From the NCBI RefSeq assembly GCF_945859705.1, contig NC_079135.1:121773551-121837550 (forward strand): DNA of 64,000 nucleotides, in the 5' to 3' direction. Positions within the stretch are counted from its first letter, which is position 1; the number at the start of each line of letters is the position of its first letter. The stretch comes from Episyrphus balteatus (lineage: Eukaryota; Arthropoda; Insecta; Diptera; Syrphidae). Under the pieces are notes generated by a model that worked only from the letters and a program-made list of their open reading frames with translations, ran no database searches and was not told the origin of the DNA. A program made the translations under genes and the position numbers. Positions 34,191 through 44,382 of the stretch are shown one piece after another.

Positions 34191-34351
34191 TAAACTAAGA
34201 AAATGCTCTCCAATTTATAGTAATTTTACTTGAACACAAATGACCATTGATATACTAAAAAAAAAGTGTTCACAGCTGTGTTTATAATTTTTTAATATTT
34301 GCAATCAGATGACGCTTCTTACGAATGTATAAACTAGCAAACTGTTTAAAC
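34191..34351 (-). promoter_or_regulatory. Promoter and upstream module of secreted-protein gene 2
   Basis: On the minus strand, TATAAATT (34219-34212) lies 28 bp before the initiator A (34191). CAGCTG (34278-34273) is at -87, and GTTTAAAC (34351-34344) is at -160. GGAGAGCATTTTCTTAG, between TATA and initiator, is shared with gene 3. Confidence 0.8.
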
Positions 34352-34437
34352 TGTTATGCAAAACTTGTTGTTTTTAAGAAAATTTCTTTTTAATTAACAA
34401 CGTTTTTTAAAACTTGCAATACTACCAAAAGTAATAC

Positions 34438-34592
34438 GCAGAGAAAAATATGACGATCTAAAAACTAACAGATTGCCTTATTCAACTTTTTTATAAGGAA
34501 ATCTTATTAAAATCAACGACTAAGAAGGTTTTTCCATAACAGATTTCTTATTATTTTTGGGTATAGAGAAAATCTTCTCAAAATTTGAGCTA
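34438..34592 (+). mobile_element. Truncated copy of the CACAGAG TIR element
   Basis: CAGAGAAAAATATGACG followed by CTAAAAACTAACAGATTGCC matches the left 160 bp of the element at 26893. The tRNA-like centre and right end are missing. It sits in the intergenic space between divergent genes 2 and 3. Confidence 0.75.
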
Positions 34593-34807
34593 GTCGTTTA
34601 TTAAATTCTACAGTTTATTGGTACACGTGTCCCACCCGTGACGATGGAACACTGTTATTGTATTAATATCGCTTTAATTAAAGTTCTCTTTTTTTCTACT
34701 TATCAACGGCTTTAACGAGTTAAATAAGTTAAAGGAGAGAAGTATAACAACGTACCTATACCTTAACAATCAAGAACATTTCTTAAAACAACAGGTTTTG
34801 CATAATA

Positions 34808-34970
34808 GTTTAAACAGTTTTCTGGTTTATAGATTAGTCAGACGTCATTCGATTGCAAATAATGACAACTTATAAACACAGCTGTAAACACAATTTTTAA
34901 GTATATGAATGATCATTTCGGTGCAAGTAAATTTACTATAAATTGGAGAGCATTTTCTTAGTTCAAGTAT
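34808..34970 (+). promoter_or_regulatory. Promoter and upstream module of secreted-protein gene 3
   Basis: TATAAATT (34937-34944) lies 28 bp before the initiator A (34965). CAGCTG (34879-34884) is at -86, and GTTTAAAC (34808-34815) is at -157, preceded by TTTGCATAAT as in gene 1. Confidence 0.8.
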
Positions 34971-35003
34971 AGTTAAAGTTTCTTTTGACAATAATTTACC
35001 AAC

Positions 35004-35333
35004 ATGAAGTTTCTCGTAGTTCTCGCATTATTCGCAGCTATTGCTGTAGTCGCAGCACAACCTCCTCATCAACCACCACACCAACACCATGGACAACATC
35101 CAGGACAACATCCAGGACAACATCAAGGACCCCATCATGGTCATGGCCCTAAACCAGGTCAAGGACAACAGCCAGGACAAGGTGGTCAACAACCAGGACA
35201 GGATCAGCAACCCGGTCAAGGTCAACAACCCGGACAAGGACAACAGCCAGGTGAAGGCCAACAACCAGGTCAAGGTCAACAACCAGGACAAGGAGAACAA
35301 GGAGAACAACAACCAGAACCTTCCCAAGAATAA
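35004..35333 (+). CDS. Secreted Gly/Gln/Pro/His-rich repeat protein, paralogue 3
   Basis: The protein has 109 residues. The signal peptide is residues 1-18 (MKFLVVLALFAAIAVVAA). A His/Gln/Pro segment follows (QPPHQPPHQHHGQH, then PGQH units), then the shared block GPHHGHGPKPGQGQQ, then PGQGQQ / PGEGQQ repeats, one PGQDQQ, and the acidic end EPSQE. It differs from paralogue 2 mainly by expansion and contraction of GQH and PGQGQQ units, as expected for slippage or unequal exchange in a repeat gene. The leader is 39 nt and there is no intron. Poly(A) signals lie at 35410-35420. Predicted to be secreted and disordered. The true function is unknown. The shared promoter suggests co-expression with paralogues 1 and 2. 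Confidence 0.88.
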   Translation: MKFLVVLALFAAIAVVAAQPPHQPPHQHHGQHPGQHPGQHQGPHHGHGPKPGQGQQPGQGGQQPGQDQQPGQGQQPGQGQQPGEGQQPGQGQQPGQGEQGEQQPEPSQE

Positions 35334-35409
35334 ATTTATGATGACTCAGAATTGGACCTTACATACTTATGATATTAATATACCCTTACTTGTGTAAGAT
35401 TGATCTTTT

Positions 35410-35420
35410 AATAAAATAAA
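35410..35420 (+). terminator. Poly(A) signals of gene 3
   Basis: Two overlapping AATAAA hexamers lie about 77 nt after the stop. Confidence 0.65.
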
Positions 35421-35559
35421 TATTATTGAAGCAATATTTTTTTTGTTTTAATATTCAAGTCCTGAGATAACACCAGAAGCATAGAATTCTCATGATGACT
35501 CTAACTTAATAATAAAATCTAAAATCTTACCAAAATTTTTCGTAGAAGAAAGTATTCAT

Positions 35560-35712
35560 TTTGTCTTAAAATGTATTTACGATGGCTGCATTGTCTATTG
35601 GAATATCCCTTGTATTTAAGTTACAAATAGCAGGCCCTACGACACTTCCTTGTGGGACACCGATTTCAGTGTTCTTAAGTTCTAATTCGCAACATCTAAT
35701 CTCTGTACATCA
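35560..35712 (-). pseudogene. LINE reverse transcriptase relic (GVPQGS motif)
   Basis: On the minus strand a short frame reads TEIGVPQGSVVGPA, then NTRDIPIDNA, then VNTF and a stop. GVPQGSVLGP is the conserved motif of jockey-type LINE polymerases. The frame stops exactly where the catalytic F/YADD motif should begin. The fragment is short, and its ends are not defined by tails or duplications. It lies about 230 bp beyond gene 3. Confidence 0.75.
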
Positions 35713-36727
35713 GTGTAACCTTTGTTCTGCATACTAAAGTTGCTATTAAATCACATATTTCGTATTGAATACAACTTTTTTTTTTACCTATCGCTAGTTG
35801 TTTGGTTTGAAATAATCAAAACATTAATCACATCCATTAAAAAGTTGTATCAAAATTTAATAACAGACTGAATAATGAACTTTATTCCTCTTTTCCTGAA
35901 TAGCTGAAAATTAATAGCACGGCTATGCAAGCAAACTGCACTAAACAATGCAGTCTCTAGTATCGCATTCATGTGCAAAGTGACAAAACAGTCTGAAGAG
36001 GAAGTTAGCCATTGCGCATCCTGTTTTAACATTTGACGATGAACAATACAAGTTTCCACAAGTGATAGGGTTTCCTTGAAAGTAGTTCATTGTTATGGAA
36101 TTGCTTATACAAGTCGATGGACTTTTGCACCACAAACAAAAAATTAGGAAGAATTAAAAAGTGAGAAATTATTATAGTAATAGTTCGGTCGAATGAATCA
36201 AATTTGTGTGTAGTAGTTTCACTAAGAAAATCCTTACGCCTAGGCGGGTAAAGGATAAAACGAACAAAATGACAAAATTTCCATCACGAAAAAACACAAA
36301 AATCTGTCCTTTCAATGTATACAAGTCCTTTTATAGGAGGAATTTTGATTGTGAACTCTTCCGGATTAAGTTTTGCTTTTGTTTCCTGGGTTAATCTTCT
36401 TAAGTATTCATTTTCTTTTCTAACAAAAAATATTATTTGAACATAAATTTGGTGGTATTTCCGTTTATCGATATGTAAATGAAAATAATGGCAATATCAT
36501 AGCTGTGAGAGGGCTTAAGAAGGAATTTAAATTAAACAGTAGGTACCTATTCCTGGATTTCAATCGATATATTATTTGTTTAAGATTTTGTACGCTGTCT
36601 CAATCAATTTATTTTAGAAAGGGAACAACAAGGAGGCGTGGTAATTATCAGGAAATGTCAACCCTTTAGTAAGGGTATTTTTACCTTTCTCATCCTTAAC
36701 TAAATTTAATAAATGAACTACATATAT
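35713..36727. other. Unannotated DNA
   Basis: No gene recognised. The 69- and 64-codon minus frames at 35850-36135 overlap each other and have no known domain. Confidence 0.4.
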
Positions 36728-36957
36728 ATCAAAAACAGGGGCGTATACAGGTTTGCTTCTTGGGGGGGGTCATGCCAATTTTTTTTTTTTTTTTTAAGTT
36801 TTGATAGCAGGCATGAACCTGAAAATGGGCTTTTTGAATTATTAAACATTAACATTTGTGCGTCTTGCTTTTCGAATCGAAAAGTTCCGAATGTAGTTCT
36901 AAAAATAACCAAACAAAAACGGTATGAGATTCGTTTAAGTTTAGCGTTAAGTCTTAA

Positions 36958-37326
36958 AGCCTAGAACGCTGCTGATGTGAAACGAAATTTTTCGTCGGTC
37001 TCCACGAGGACAACGAAATGCTTGCGAAATCTGGACCGAAAAATACTCAAAAATTGCAAAACATAAATGAAAAAAAAGCAAACACGCATCGCAGAAAGAC
37101 ATGCAATGACAAAATGAACAACAAAAAAACTCAAAATGTCATTTTTCCACACACAATGAATGTCCCCGGCAATTGTTTGTGTGCGAAAAAGAAGTTTAGA
37201 CTTTCAATTTCGTTGTGCCGAACAGCGTACTACAGAACGAAAAGTTGAACGAAATTTTTGGTTTACCATTTCGTTGTTTCATTTTTGTATGGGATTTTTC
37301 GTTTCTTATCAGCAGCGTACTAGGCT
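36958..37326. mobile_element. MITE flanked by TTAA, inside the hAT element
   Basis: AGCCTAGAACGCTGCTGAT at the left and ATCAGCAGCGTACTAGGCT at the right are inverted with one change. TTAA lies at both outer borders (36954-36957 and 37327-37330), as for piggyBac-type insertions. Repeated ACGAAATTTTTCG-like and CAACGAAATG motifs fill the interior. Non-coding. Confidence 0.75.
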
Positions 37327-37726
37327 TTAATTTTGACCAATTGAGGCTATCCTCTCCTAAAAATAAAATGTACTGTACGAGTACTTCGATTGAATAATTT
37401 GCCTTAAAACAACTGTTCATTGTTTTCCGCTAGCCCAGAAAGTTAAAATAAAAATCGTTTTTACTTAATAACAGTTTTATCTTTTGAATTAAAAGTCTTA
37501 CTAACCTCAGGCAAACGAATCGCAAAGTTTTGTAAAAAAAATTGCATTGAAAATATATTTTTTTTTTTTATTTTGTTTTAAAATTGTATGGGAATTTAAA
37601 ATACCTCTATTAAAATAGTAAAGACAAAAAAAATAATTTTGGCGATATTTTGGAATTCGTCCGTTTTCAGGTATTAATCAGCGGTTTACAATATAAAAAA
37701 CATTCAGTTGTATTTATTAGATTAAG

Positions 37727-37849
37727 CCCTGCTTTTTCAATCGTCAGATAGACTATCAGAAGAATAAATGTCACTATAAAAAAAAATTTTTATTCCTAGG
37801 AATAAGCTCTAACTTAGGTTTATCTAACTATTCAAAAAATTAGCCCTAA
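37727..37849. mobile_element. Short Harbinger-like MITE, copy 1
   Basis: The ends resemble GGGCCAATTTTTCAAT with changes (AGCCCTGCTTTTTCAAT at the left, TTCAAAAAATTAGCCC at the right). Subterminal CAGATAGAC and GTTTATCTAAC are inverted. TTA borders fit a 3-bp duplication. It is related to 48185-48612. Confidence 0.6.
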
Positions 37850-38639
37850 GTGATATTCAATAATAATATGTATTTAAATTGCCTTTAAGGTTGCTTACAT
37901 TGCTTCTATAATTGGCTGGCCATTGATGATTAACAAATCGATAGTTGTTTCAAAAAATGCAACAGATCTAGCAAATTTAGTATGTACAAAATACTGTTAT
38001 ATTCTGTAAGCAAACAAAATTCACCAAATTTTATCAGACAAATGATGTATTGAACTGGAACATTGCAAAAAACTAAAAAGATTTGAGAAATGATATCCTT
38101 CTTTAACATTTTGCCGATGACGAATTTTATCAACAGAATTGACCTCCACACAGCAAGGCCACAGAAAGCTTCCCTATTTAAAACATATTTTATTCACTTC
38201 ATCATATAAAAAAATAGAAGGTATGGCTGCTTCTTTTATTTGCTGGTAAGCAGTGTCTTGCCCTTAAGATATTATTTTTGTGTACCTACTAGATTCAATT
38301 TCTTTTAAAAAGCTTTGAATATAATACTTAGCCGGATTTTGTTTCCATACAAAACTCTACAGCTCAACTAATATTATCGAACGAATCAAAATAATCCTAA
38401 TCCAGCATAGCGTTCGCTAAAAATATGACCAAAATATGCTAAAATAGTTTGTTTGAATACCAAAAATTTTTTTTATTTTTAATTTTCGTTCATGTTCTAA
38501 AACTTCAACATTTTGAAAATAATCTTACTCAAGAGATTTCAGTATCACATAACAAATTCTTTTTTAAGTTCTGAGTTCTTGGGGGGGGTCATGACCCCGT
38601 GACCCCCCCCCCCCCCTTGTATACGCCGTTGATCAAAAA

Positions 38640-39987
38640 GAGCTTTGACCCTCATTATATCTACTTACCTAGATAAATTTATGAAAAAAATAGTTTAATA
38701 TTTTAAGTGAAATCAGGAATGGACATAAAGTTGCATATTTTAAACTTGCATAAAAAAATAGTTAGTTGTATTTCATGTAATGTACTATTTTAAACGTCTT
38801 CTTTTCTTTTTCAGGATATGGCCAAAAGGCAGAAATATATGAAAGATGGACTAAAAATATATATTTTCAGACAAGACATTATTTTTTAAACCAATTTCAA
38901 CAAAAAGGAACTATAGGAAGATTTCTTATAATTTTCTCAAGCATTAAAATAAATTTTTGAATTTTGTTCGACCTTAAAACCCAAATTTTTTTTTCAGTTT
39001 TCGCAAGCGTCTGGTAAGGATAATGCCTCGTTTTCAATGAATAAAAAAAGTTCTCCTATTTATTATAAAACGAGCTGACGATCAAGTTTCTTTAACATGA
39101 AGCTCGATTTCCTAAAAGTCATGTACATCTTACAGGTATACGGGTATACCACGTTAATTACTGGTAAGTACTGATAATTTAACAGTAACGTGTAGCTAGA
39201 TACAATTGAAGAAATTAAATTTTTAACCTAATATAGTGTTAATATAACACGGTTACTATGACAAGATCATCGTGTTATCGAAGTTTTCGTTAAAATTTAA
39301 CACGATCAATATTGTAAAAAAGACCAGATGTCACTGTTGCTTTCACATTGAACAATGTTAATTTTAATAGTTATAGGTTTAAAGTTAACAGGGGCCAAGG
39401 TACGTGAATAAAGAGTCTAATGTTAATAAGACAAGCTGATCAACAGTTTCTTCATGTAGGTAAACTTAAAACATTATAATGTAACACAAATACAATTTTG
39501 TAAAAATCATGTATATAACGTAAACACTTTATAACACCTTAACATGGCCAAAGACGTTGAAAAATAATAACATTGGAAAAGAAAATTCTATTTTTTCATC
39601 TTGTTATTTTAACTTTCAATCTTATTATTTTATTACTTTCGGAAAAAAATCTTAGTGTGCCATTTGCAAACAAAATAATGTTAATATCTTAACACAAAAT
39701 ATCAAAAAATGTGCAATCACCTGTTTTCAAAAAAATGTATCAGGTATAGGAGAATACATCGATTTTTTTTTTTTTTAATCCAAAAAATCTGTTTTAAAAA
39801 ATATATCTTTTATGTAAGTGTTGATATAGTGTTCCAGATGGTATAGTTTACGAGAAATTTCAATATAAAAAACTAAAGATAATTCCTTTTTAAAAAACTA
39901 AATTTGAATATTTTCATCATAATCTTAAGATCCGTTTTGAGAAAAATAAGTTTTTTGATTCTTCGTATGTAGCTAACGTTAATTATT
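38640..39987. other. Unannotated AT-rich DNA
   Basis: Contains loose TAACACGnT repeats near 39150-39320. No gene supported. Confidence 0.4.
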
Positions 39988-39995
39988 GTAGTTAT

Positions 39996-41226
39996 CAGGG
40001 GCGTACACACCATTGGGGCAAGTAGGGCGGTGCCCCGGGGCCCCCAACGCGCCAGGGCCCCGTAAGGAGACAATGCACAGTGGGTACCCTCCCATACAAA
40101 GTGCGGTCAAAAATATAATGACCATTTTTTTTTTAATGAAACGCCTGTATTATCATTTTATATGATTTATTATTGCAAAAAAATGCATCAAGTCAGTTTT
40201 TTGTTATTTTGAAGAAAAATAAAGAAAGGTAAAAAAAAAATTTGTTTAATAATTTTTTTTTTTTAATGGTTAATGCCGGAAATGGAACCTGACTGTCAGT
40301 CGAGCACATTATCCTTACCCTCTAGTTCAATCTTTTATAAAAATAATAATGCCAAAAAGGGAAAAAAACGGCGCTATTATTTCGAAAGGTAGGGCAGTAT
40401 TCTTCATTTGAGAACTAAAACTGTAGAGGGCAGTCGAAAGCAAACCAATTTAATGAAAATTAAGCTTAATAAAAATGATTAAAATTGCTTCGCTAACGAG
40501 CCCCATTACAATTAGCCTTAATGTTATTTAACAATATAATTTATGTTTTTAGGAAGTATTAACCTTCTCGTTTAATATCCATAACAATTTAATACTGTTC
40601 ACATTTTTAACACCCACTATCACTATCGCAAGTTCACACCTTATAACTGCAGCGAAAAGAAAAATGTACCTTCTTTTATATACCGACTTTGAATGGCTAT
40701 TAAAAAATGAAAAAAGGGGTAACCGTCAAACTTTTTTTGGTTTTGGTTCGATGGGAGATTGTAGAACGTTGTTTAATCATTGGATTTTAAAAAAACTGAC
40801 ATTTATTTTTTTTATTTTTGACTTATGGCGGAACCCACTGTGCAATATAGAGAAGGCAACTGGTTATAAAAGTATCGAAGCAAAAAGATAAGATACTTGA
40901 CATGAATCACTTCGGACACAAGAGAGACAAATTATATTTTTCAGTGGATTGGTAGCCGGTCACATAATATTTCATCTAAAAAAAAAAGTATTACCTTAGG
41001 GGTGCCAAAAAAAAAATTGCTTTTTTGAAAGAAAAATTAAATATTATCTTGGGGCCCCAAAAAATATTACATACATAATTTTAGCGCCCAACAAATGATA
41101 GGTACATCAGGGGCCCCAAAAAAAATAAGTGGGCGTCCTTTTTTATTTGTTCTCATTTTCTATATCAAAGGGGCCCCAAAAATGTAGTCTTGTCCCGGAG
41201 CCCTGACAACTCAACGTACGGATCTG
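39996..41226. mobile_element. hAT element with CAGGGGCGTACAC end, 8-bp target duplication
   Basis: The left end CAGGGGCGTACAC and right end GTACGGATCTG form imperfect inverted repeats. GTAGTTAT is duplicated exactly at 39988-39995 and 41227-41234. GGGGCCCC palindromes cluster at both ends (about 40037 at the left, 41045-41175 at the right). The interior has no transposase. Confidence 0.88.
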
Positions 41227-41234
41227 GTAGTTAT

Positions 41235-42168
41235 ACAAAAATAATTCCAAAAATCCTATGGAGTGTCGTTAAAATAATTCCACAAACAAAGTTTGAAGTA
41301 AACTAACTAACCTATTTTTTGCGGGTAGGGTTTTAAAATCTTGCGGCTTAAAAATCCGAAACAGACTTTAATATAAAATTTTATTTCAAGCAGCACTACA
41401 CGAATATAAGAGTTTTTTTTTTATCTAATTCTGTTTTCTTTTTATTTCAAACATTCAGAATAACTAATATTCATAGAACTCCTCTTTTTTATCATTAAGA
41501 GTTAAAAGTAATATTAGTTAAAGGTAAAATGTGAAGTGTATATCCGAGTCTTCGTCAAATCAACATAATAAAAGCTTTTTAGCTTGATATCAATTTTGTT
41601 CTTCTGTTATGTCAGTTTCTCACCTGTTCGTCATTGTTGCTTTTTAGAAAGTATTTCAACTTAAAGCTTTTTTCACATCGAATTTCACCCAAGTTTACAT
41701 TTTTTGTTGTCATTAAATTAGTGTCGGTTAACAAACAAATAAGCGTGGTAGTCTGCTCTCTTGGGTACAACATCTGTATATTTACCTTACAACTTGATAG
41801 TGATTTTGTTATTAAATTAGGTAGGTTCAAACATAACCTTAACCATGGTTATATTAAAGTACCTATATACTTGTTTATCTTTGCAACTTATTATTAAACT
41901 AGAGTTTTTTGCTCAGTCTGTAAAAGAGAAATTTAATCACAATAAATGCATTTTTGTGTTGAACCTAATTTGAACGTTTTTGAAGTTCGATTTTTTTAAA
42001 AGACAGAATGTATAATTTCCCTATAATTATTTAGGTAAAGGTCATGACTGCGAGTAAAGCCTATAAGTTAAGCTTGAATTTTAAGTAACTTAACGTTTAC
42101 CTAAAAAGTGCATAACAATCAAAATTTTACATTCAATTGGTTATTTTAATTCTAGATATTACAGACGA
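41235..42168. other. Upstream region of the first THEM6-like gene
   Basis: No coding unit supported. Just before the ATG, a pyrimidine-rich stretch followed by TATTACAG (ending 42164) could be a 3' splice site for a 5' UTR intron. This is inferred from the local pattern only. Confidence 0.35.
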
Positions 42169-42169
42169 A

Positions 42170-42848
42170 ATGTCGTTGATTGTGTTTTTATTGATACTCT
42201 ACATTATTTGGGATGTAAACTATTTTATCCGAGTCGTCTTCACTGTTGTAGCTGGTCGTTTATTCCAAAAGAAGCGAAAAATCACAGACAAGACCACAAT
42301 TTATGGTAATGATATGTAAATCTTGTTTAAACTAAAAAACTTTCCATTAATTACGTAATAATTTGTTGATTGATATTATTTTGTTTTGTATCTTTACACC
42401 AGGCATTTGCACATCTCAAGATGTAGACATCTTCATTCGCCACATGAACAATGCCAGATATCTGCGTGAACTTGATTTTGCCCGCTTCCATTACTACGGT
42501 CTAACCGGGTTATATGAAGAGGTTAAGAAACTTGGTGGCGGAGCTGTGCAAGGCGCTTCAAGTGTTCGTTACAGGCGAACAATTCCAATCTTCCATCCAT
42601 ACAAAATCGATACGAAGCTCATTTGGTGGGATGACAAGGCCATCTATTTGGAACAACAATTTATTACTATTGCTGATGGTTTCGTGAGAGCTGTGGCATT
42701 GTCGAAGCAGTGCATAACAAATTGTAATGTCATTGATGTAATGAAGAAGTTCCCAGAGGGAAAGACTGCCCCAGCGATGCCAGAAGAGTTGAAATTATGG
42801 TTGCAAGCAATTGAGGTGTCGAGTGATAAATTGAGAAAAGATAAATGA
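42170..42848 (+). CDS. THEM6-like hotdog-fold protein, gene A (two exons)
   Basis: Exon 1 is 42170-42305 and exon 2 is 42403-42848. The 97-bp intron has GTAATG and ACACCAG borders and splits a Gly codon in phase 1. The joined product has 193 residues, close to the length of vertebrate THEM6. Residues 3-28 are a hydrophobic N-terminal anchor followed by a basic patch (KKRK, 34-37). The family hallmark HMNNARYLRE is at 59-68 and WWDD at 120-123. The ending has the family's LWLQA...EVSS pattern. THEM6 proteins belong to the hotdog thioesterase superfamily and are membrane-anchored, reported at the endoplasmic reticulum and linked to lipid homeostasis. Their enzymatic activity is not well established. 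The ATG at 42170 was chosen because it places the anchor at the N-terminus. A paralogue lies in convergent orientation at 51144-52194. Confidence 0.9.
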
Positions 42849-42971
42849 GGTCTTTTCTAGAATTTCTTAACTTTTTTTTGTTTAAAGAGAGTGAGATTGA
42901 ATTATTTTTGTATAGGGTTTTGATATTAAAATTATTTAATAAGGTTTTTTTTTTACAATGTTTAATGTGTG

Positions 42972-42985
42972 TAAATAAATAAATT
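42972..42985 (+). terminator. Poly(A) signals of THEM6-like gene A
   Basis: Two overlapping AATAAA hexamers lie about 125 nt after the stop codon. Confidence 0.65.
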
Positions 42986-42989
42986 TTTT

Positions 42990-44374
42990 ATTGTTAATGG
43001 TCTATGTTTTTGAAAGTGTATGTTTTGAAAACTTCTGAACTTTTCTCCAGTCGCTTGACTCATTATTAGTAGTTCAGAAAGATGTAGCTGACTTTATTTT
43101 TAATAAGTTTGTCTTTGAAACTTCTTCAAAATGTTTATTTTAATATCTTTTTTACGAATTATGGCTTCGAGTCGAAAAGCAATGTATTACTCATAGAAAT
43201 CAACACTTTTTTAAAATAGACAAAATACTTTTTTCAGAGATTTTTTTTCAGGGAATAGTTTTAGTGAACTTTTTATGTCTCAAAAATTGTTTTTAATTGA
43301 ATAGGTTTTTTTTTTAGAAAACTCCACCGTTATTTAACTTTTTTTTTTCAGAAACAGGGCCGATACAAACCGGCAGAGTTACAATAACATGCTTCCTATC
43401 GCTATAAATTAACGTCCTTGTAATTTTAAAATTAATTATCTCTCACCCAATCTGCTCACTGCTTCTAGACATAATTCATATCCAAACAATGTAAAGCATA
43501 AAGTGTTGAAAATTAGTATTCTTTTAGTCAAGGTACGCCGCCCTTTTCTTTTGGAAAAAAGTTAAACTTTCAATTATTATGCCAATAACAAAAAAGCAAC
43601 ACCAAACTTTTTGTAACTTTTTCGGTAATATCTGATAATAACGTGAGAAATTTTATTGGACAACTTCAGGTTCGTGTTCAGCATTGCAAAAATCGCTACT
43701 AAAAGACGATAGAGGCAAACAAAATAGAAACTTAAGAAACATTCATTCATTGCATTGTGTCTTTAATGTTTCTTACAGACACAAATACAATGAAACAACA
43801 TCAACAGGAGATAATTATACATATAAGATGAAAAATATGATACATTACATAGTGTCGTAAGGAGTAATAACAAAAATAAAAAAATTACGTACACTGTGGT
43901 GTATACGTACTTTATAATTTTGATACCTCTCAAATAAGAATTACATTTTCGTGTAAAAGTAGTATCGGTATCGGTTTCGCGTAGCTTATATCCAGGTTCT
44001 TGTTAAAAGCCTTTGTTTTCATAGAGGTAACTATTCACCGTGTAAACTTAGATTAACTTAACTACATTTTTGAGTTACGATCAATTTTGCAGATAGGCTT
44101 TAGGCTGATAAAAACCATTTTCATAGTCTCATAATACACTTTCTCTCTGCTTTAAAACCGTATTTTAAGTGAAAGTTAATCATATCAAAATTTCGGATCT
44201 GCGGTTAATATTTCACGCTACAGTGTATCTAAAATCATTGTCAAATTGTACGAAAATACAAAATCTGTCGGCCAATGTTAAAGGAGAAGAAGAAAAATAT
44301 ACCAACACTGCAGTAGATATTCTTTCAAAAAATATTTGTGTACCAATTTAATTGGGTCAGTATAGTAAAAGAGC
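42990..44374. other. Unannotated DNA
   Basis: No gene recognised between THEM6-like gene A and foldback E. Confidence 0.4.
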
Positions 44375-44382
44375 ATGCCACT

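Larger units (their letters stand above)
36736..38631. mobile_element. hAT element with CAGGGGCGTATAC end, 8-bp target duplication
   Basis: The left end is CAGGGGCGTATACAGG and the right end CTTGTATACGCCGTTG. ATCAAAAA is duplicated exactly at 36728-36735 and 38632-38639. GGGGGGGGTCATG occurs near both ends. It is 1.9 kb without a transposase, so non-autonomous. It contains a TTAA-flanked MITE (36958) and a small Harbinger-like copy (37727). Confidence 0.93.
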
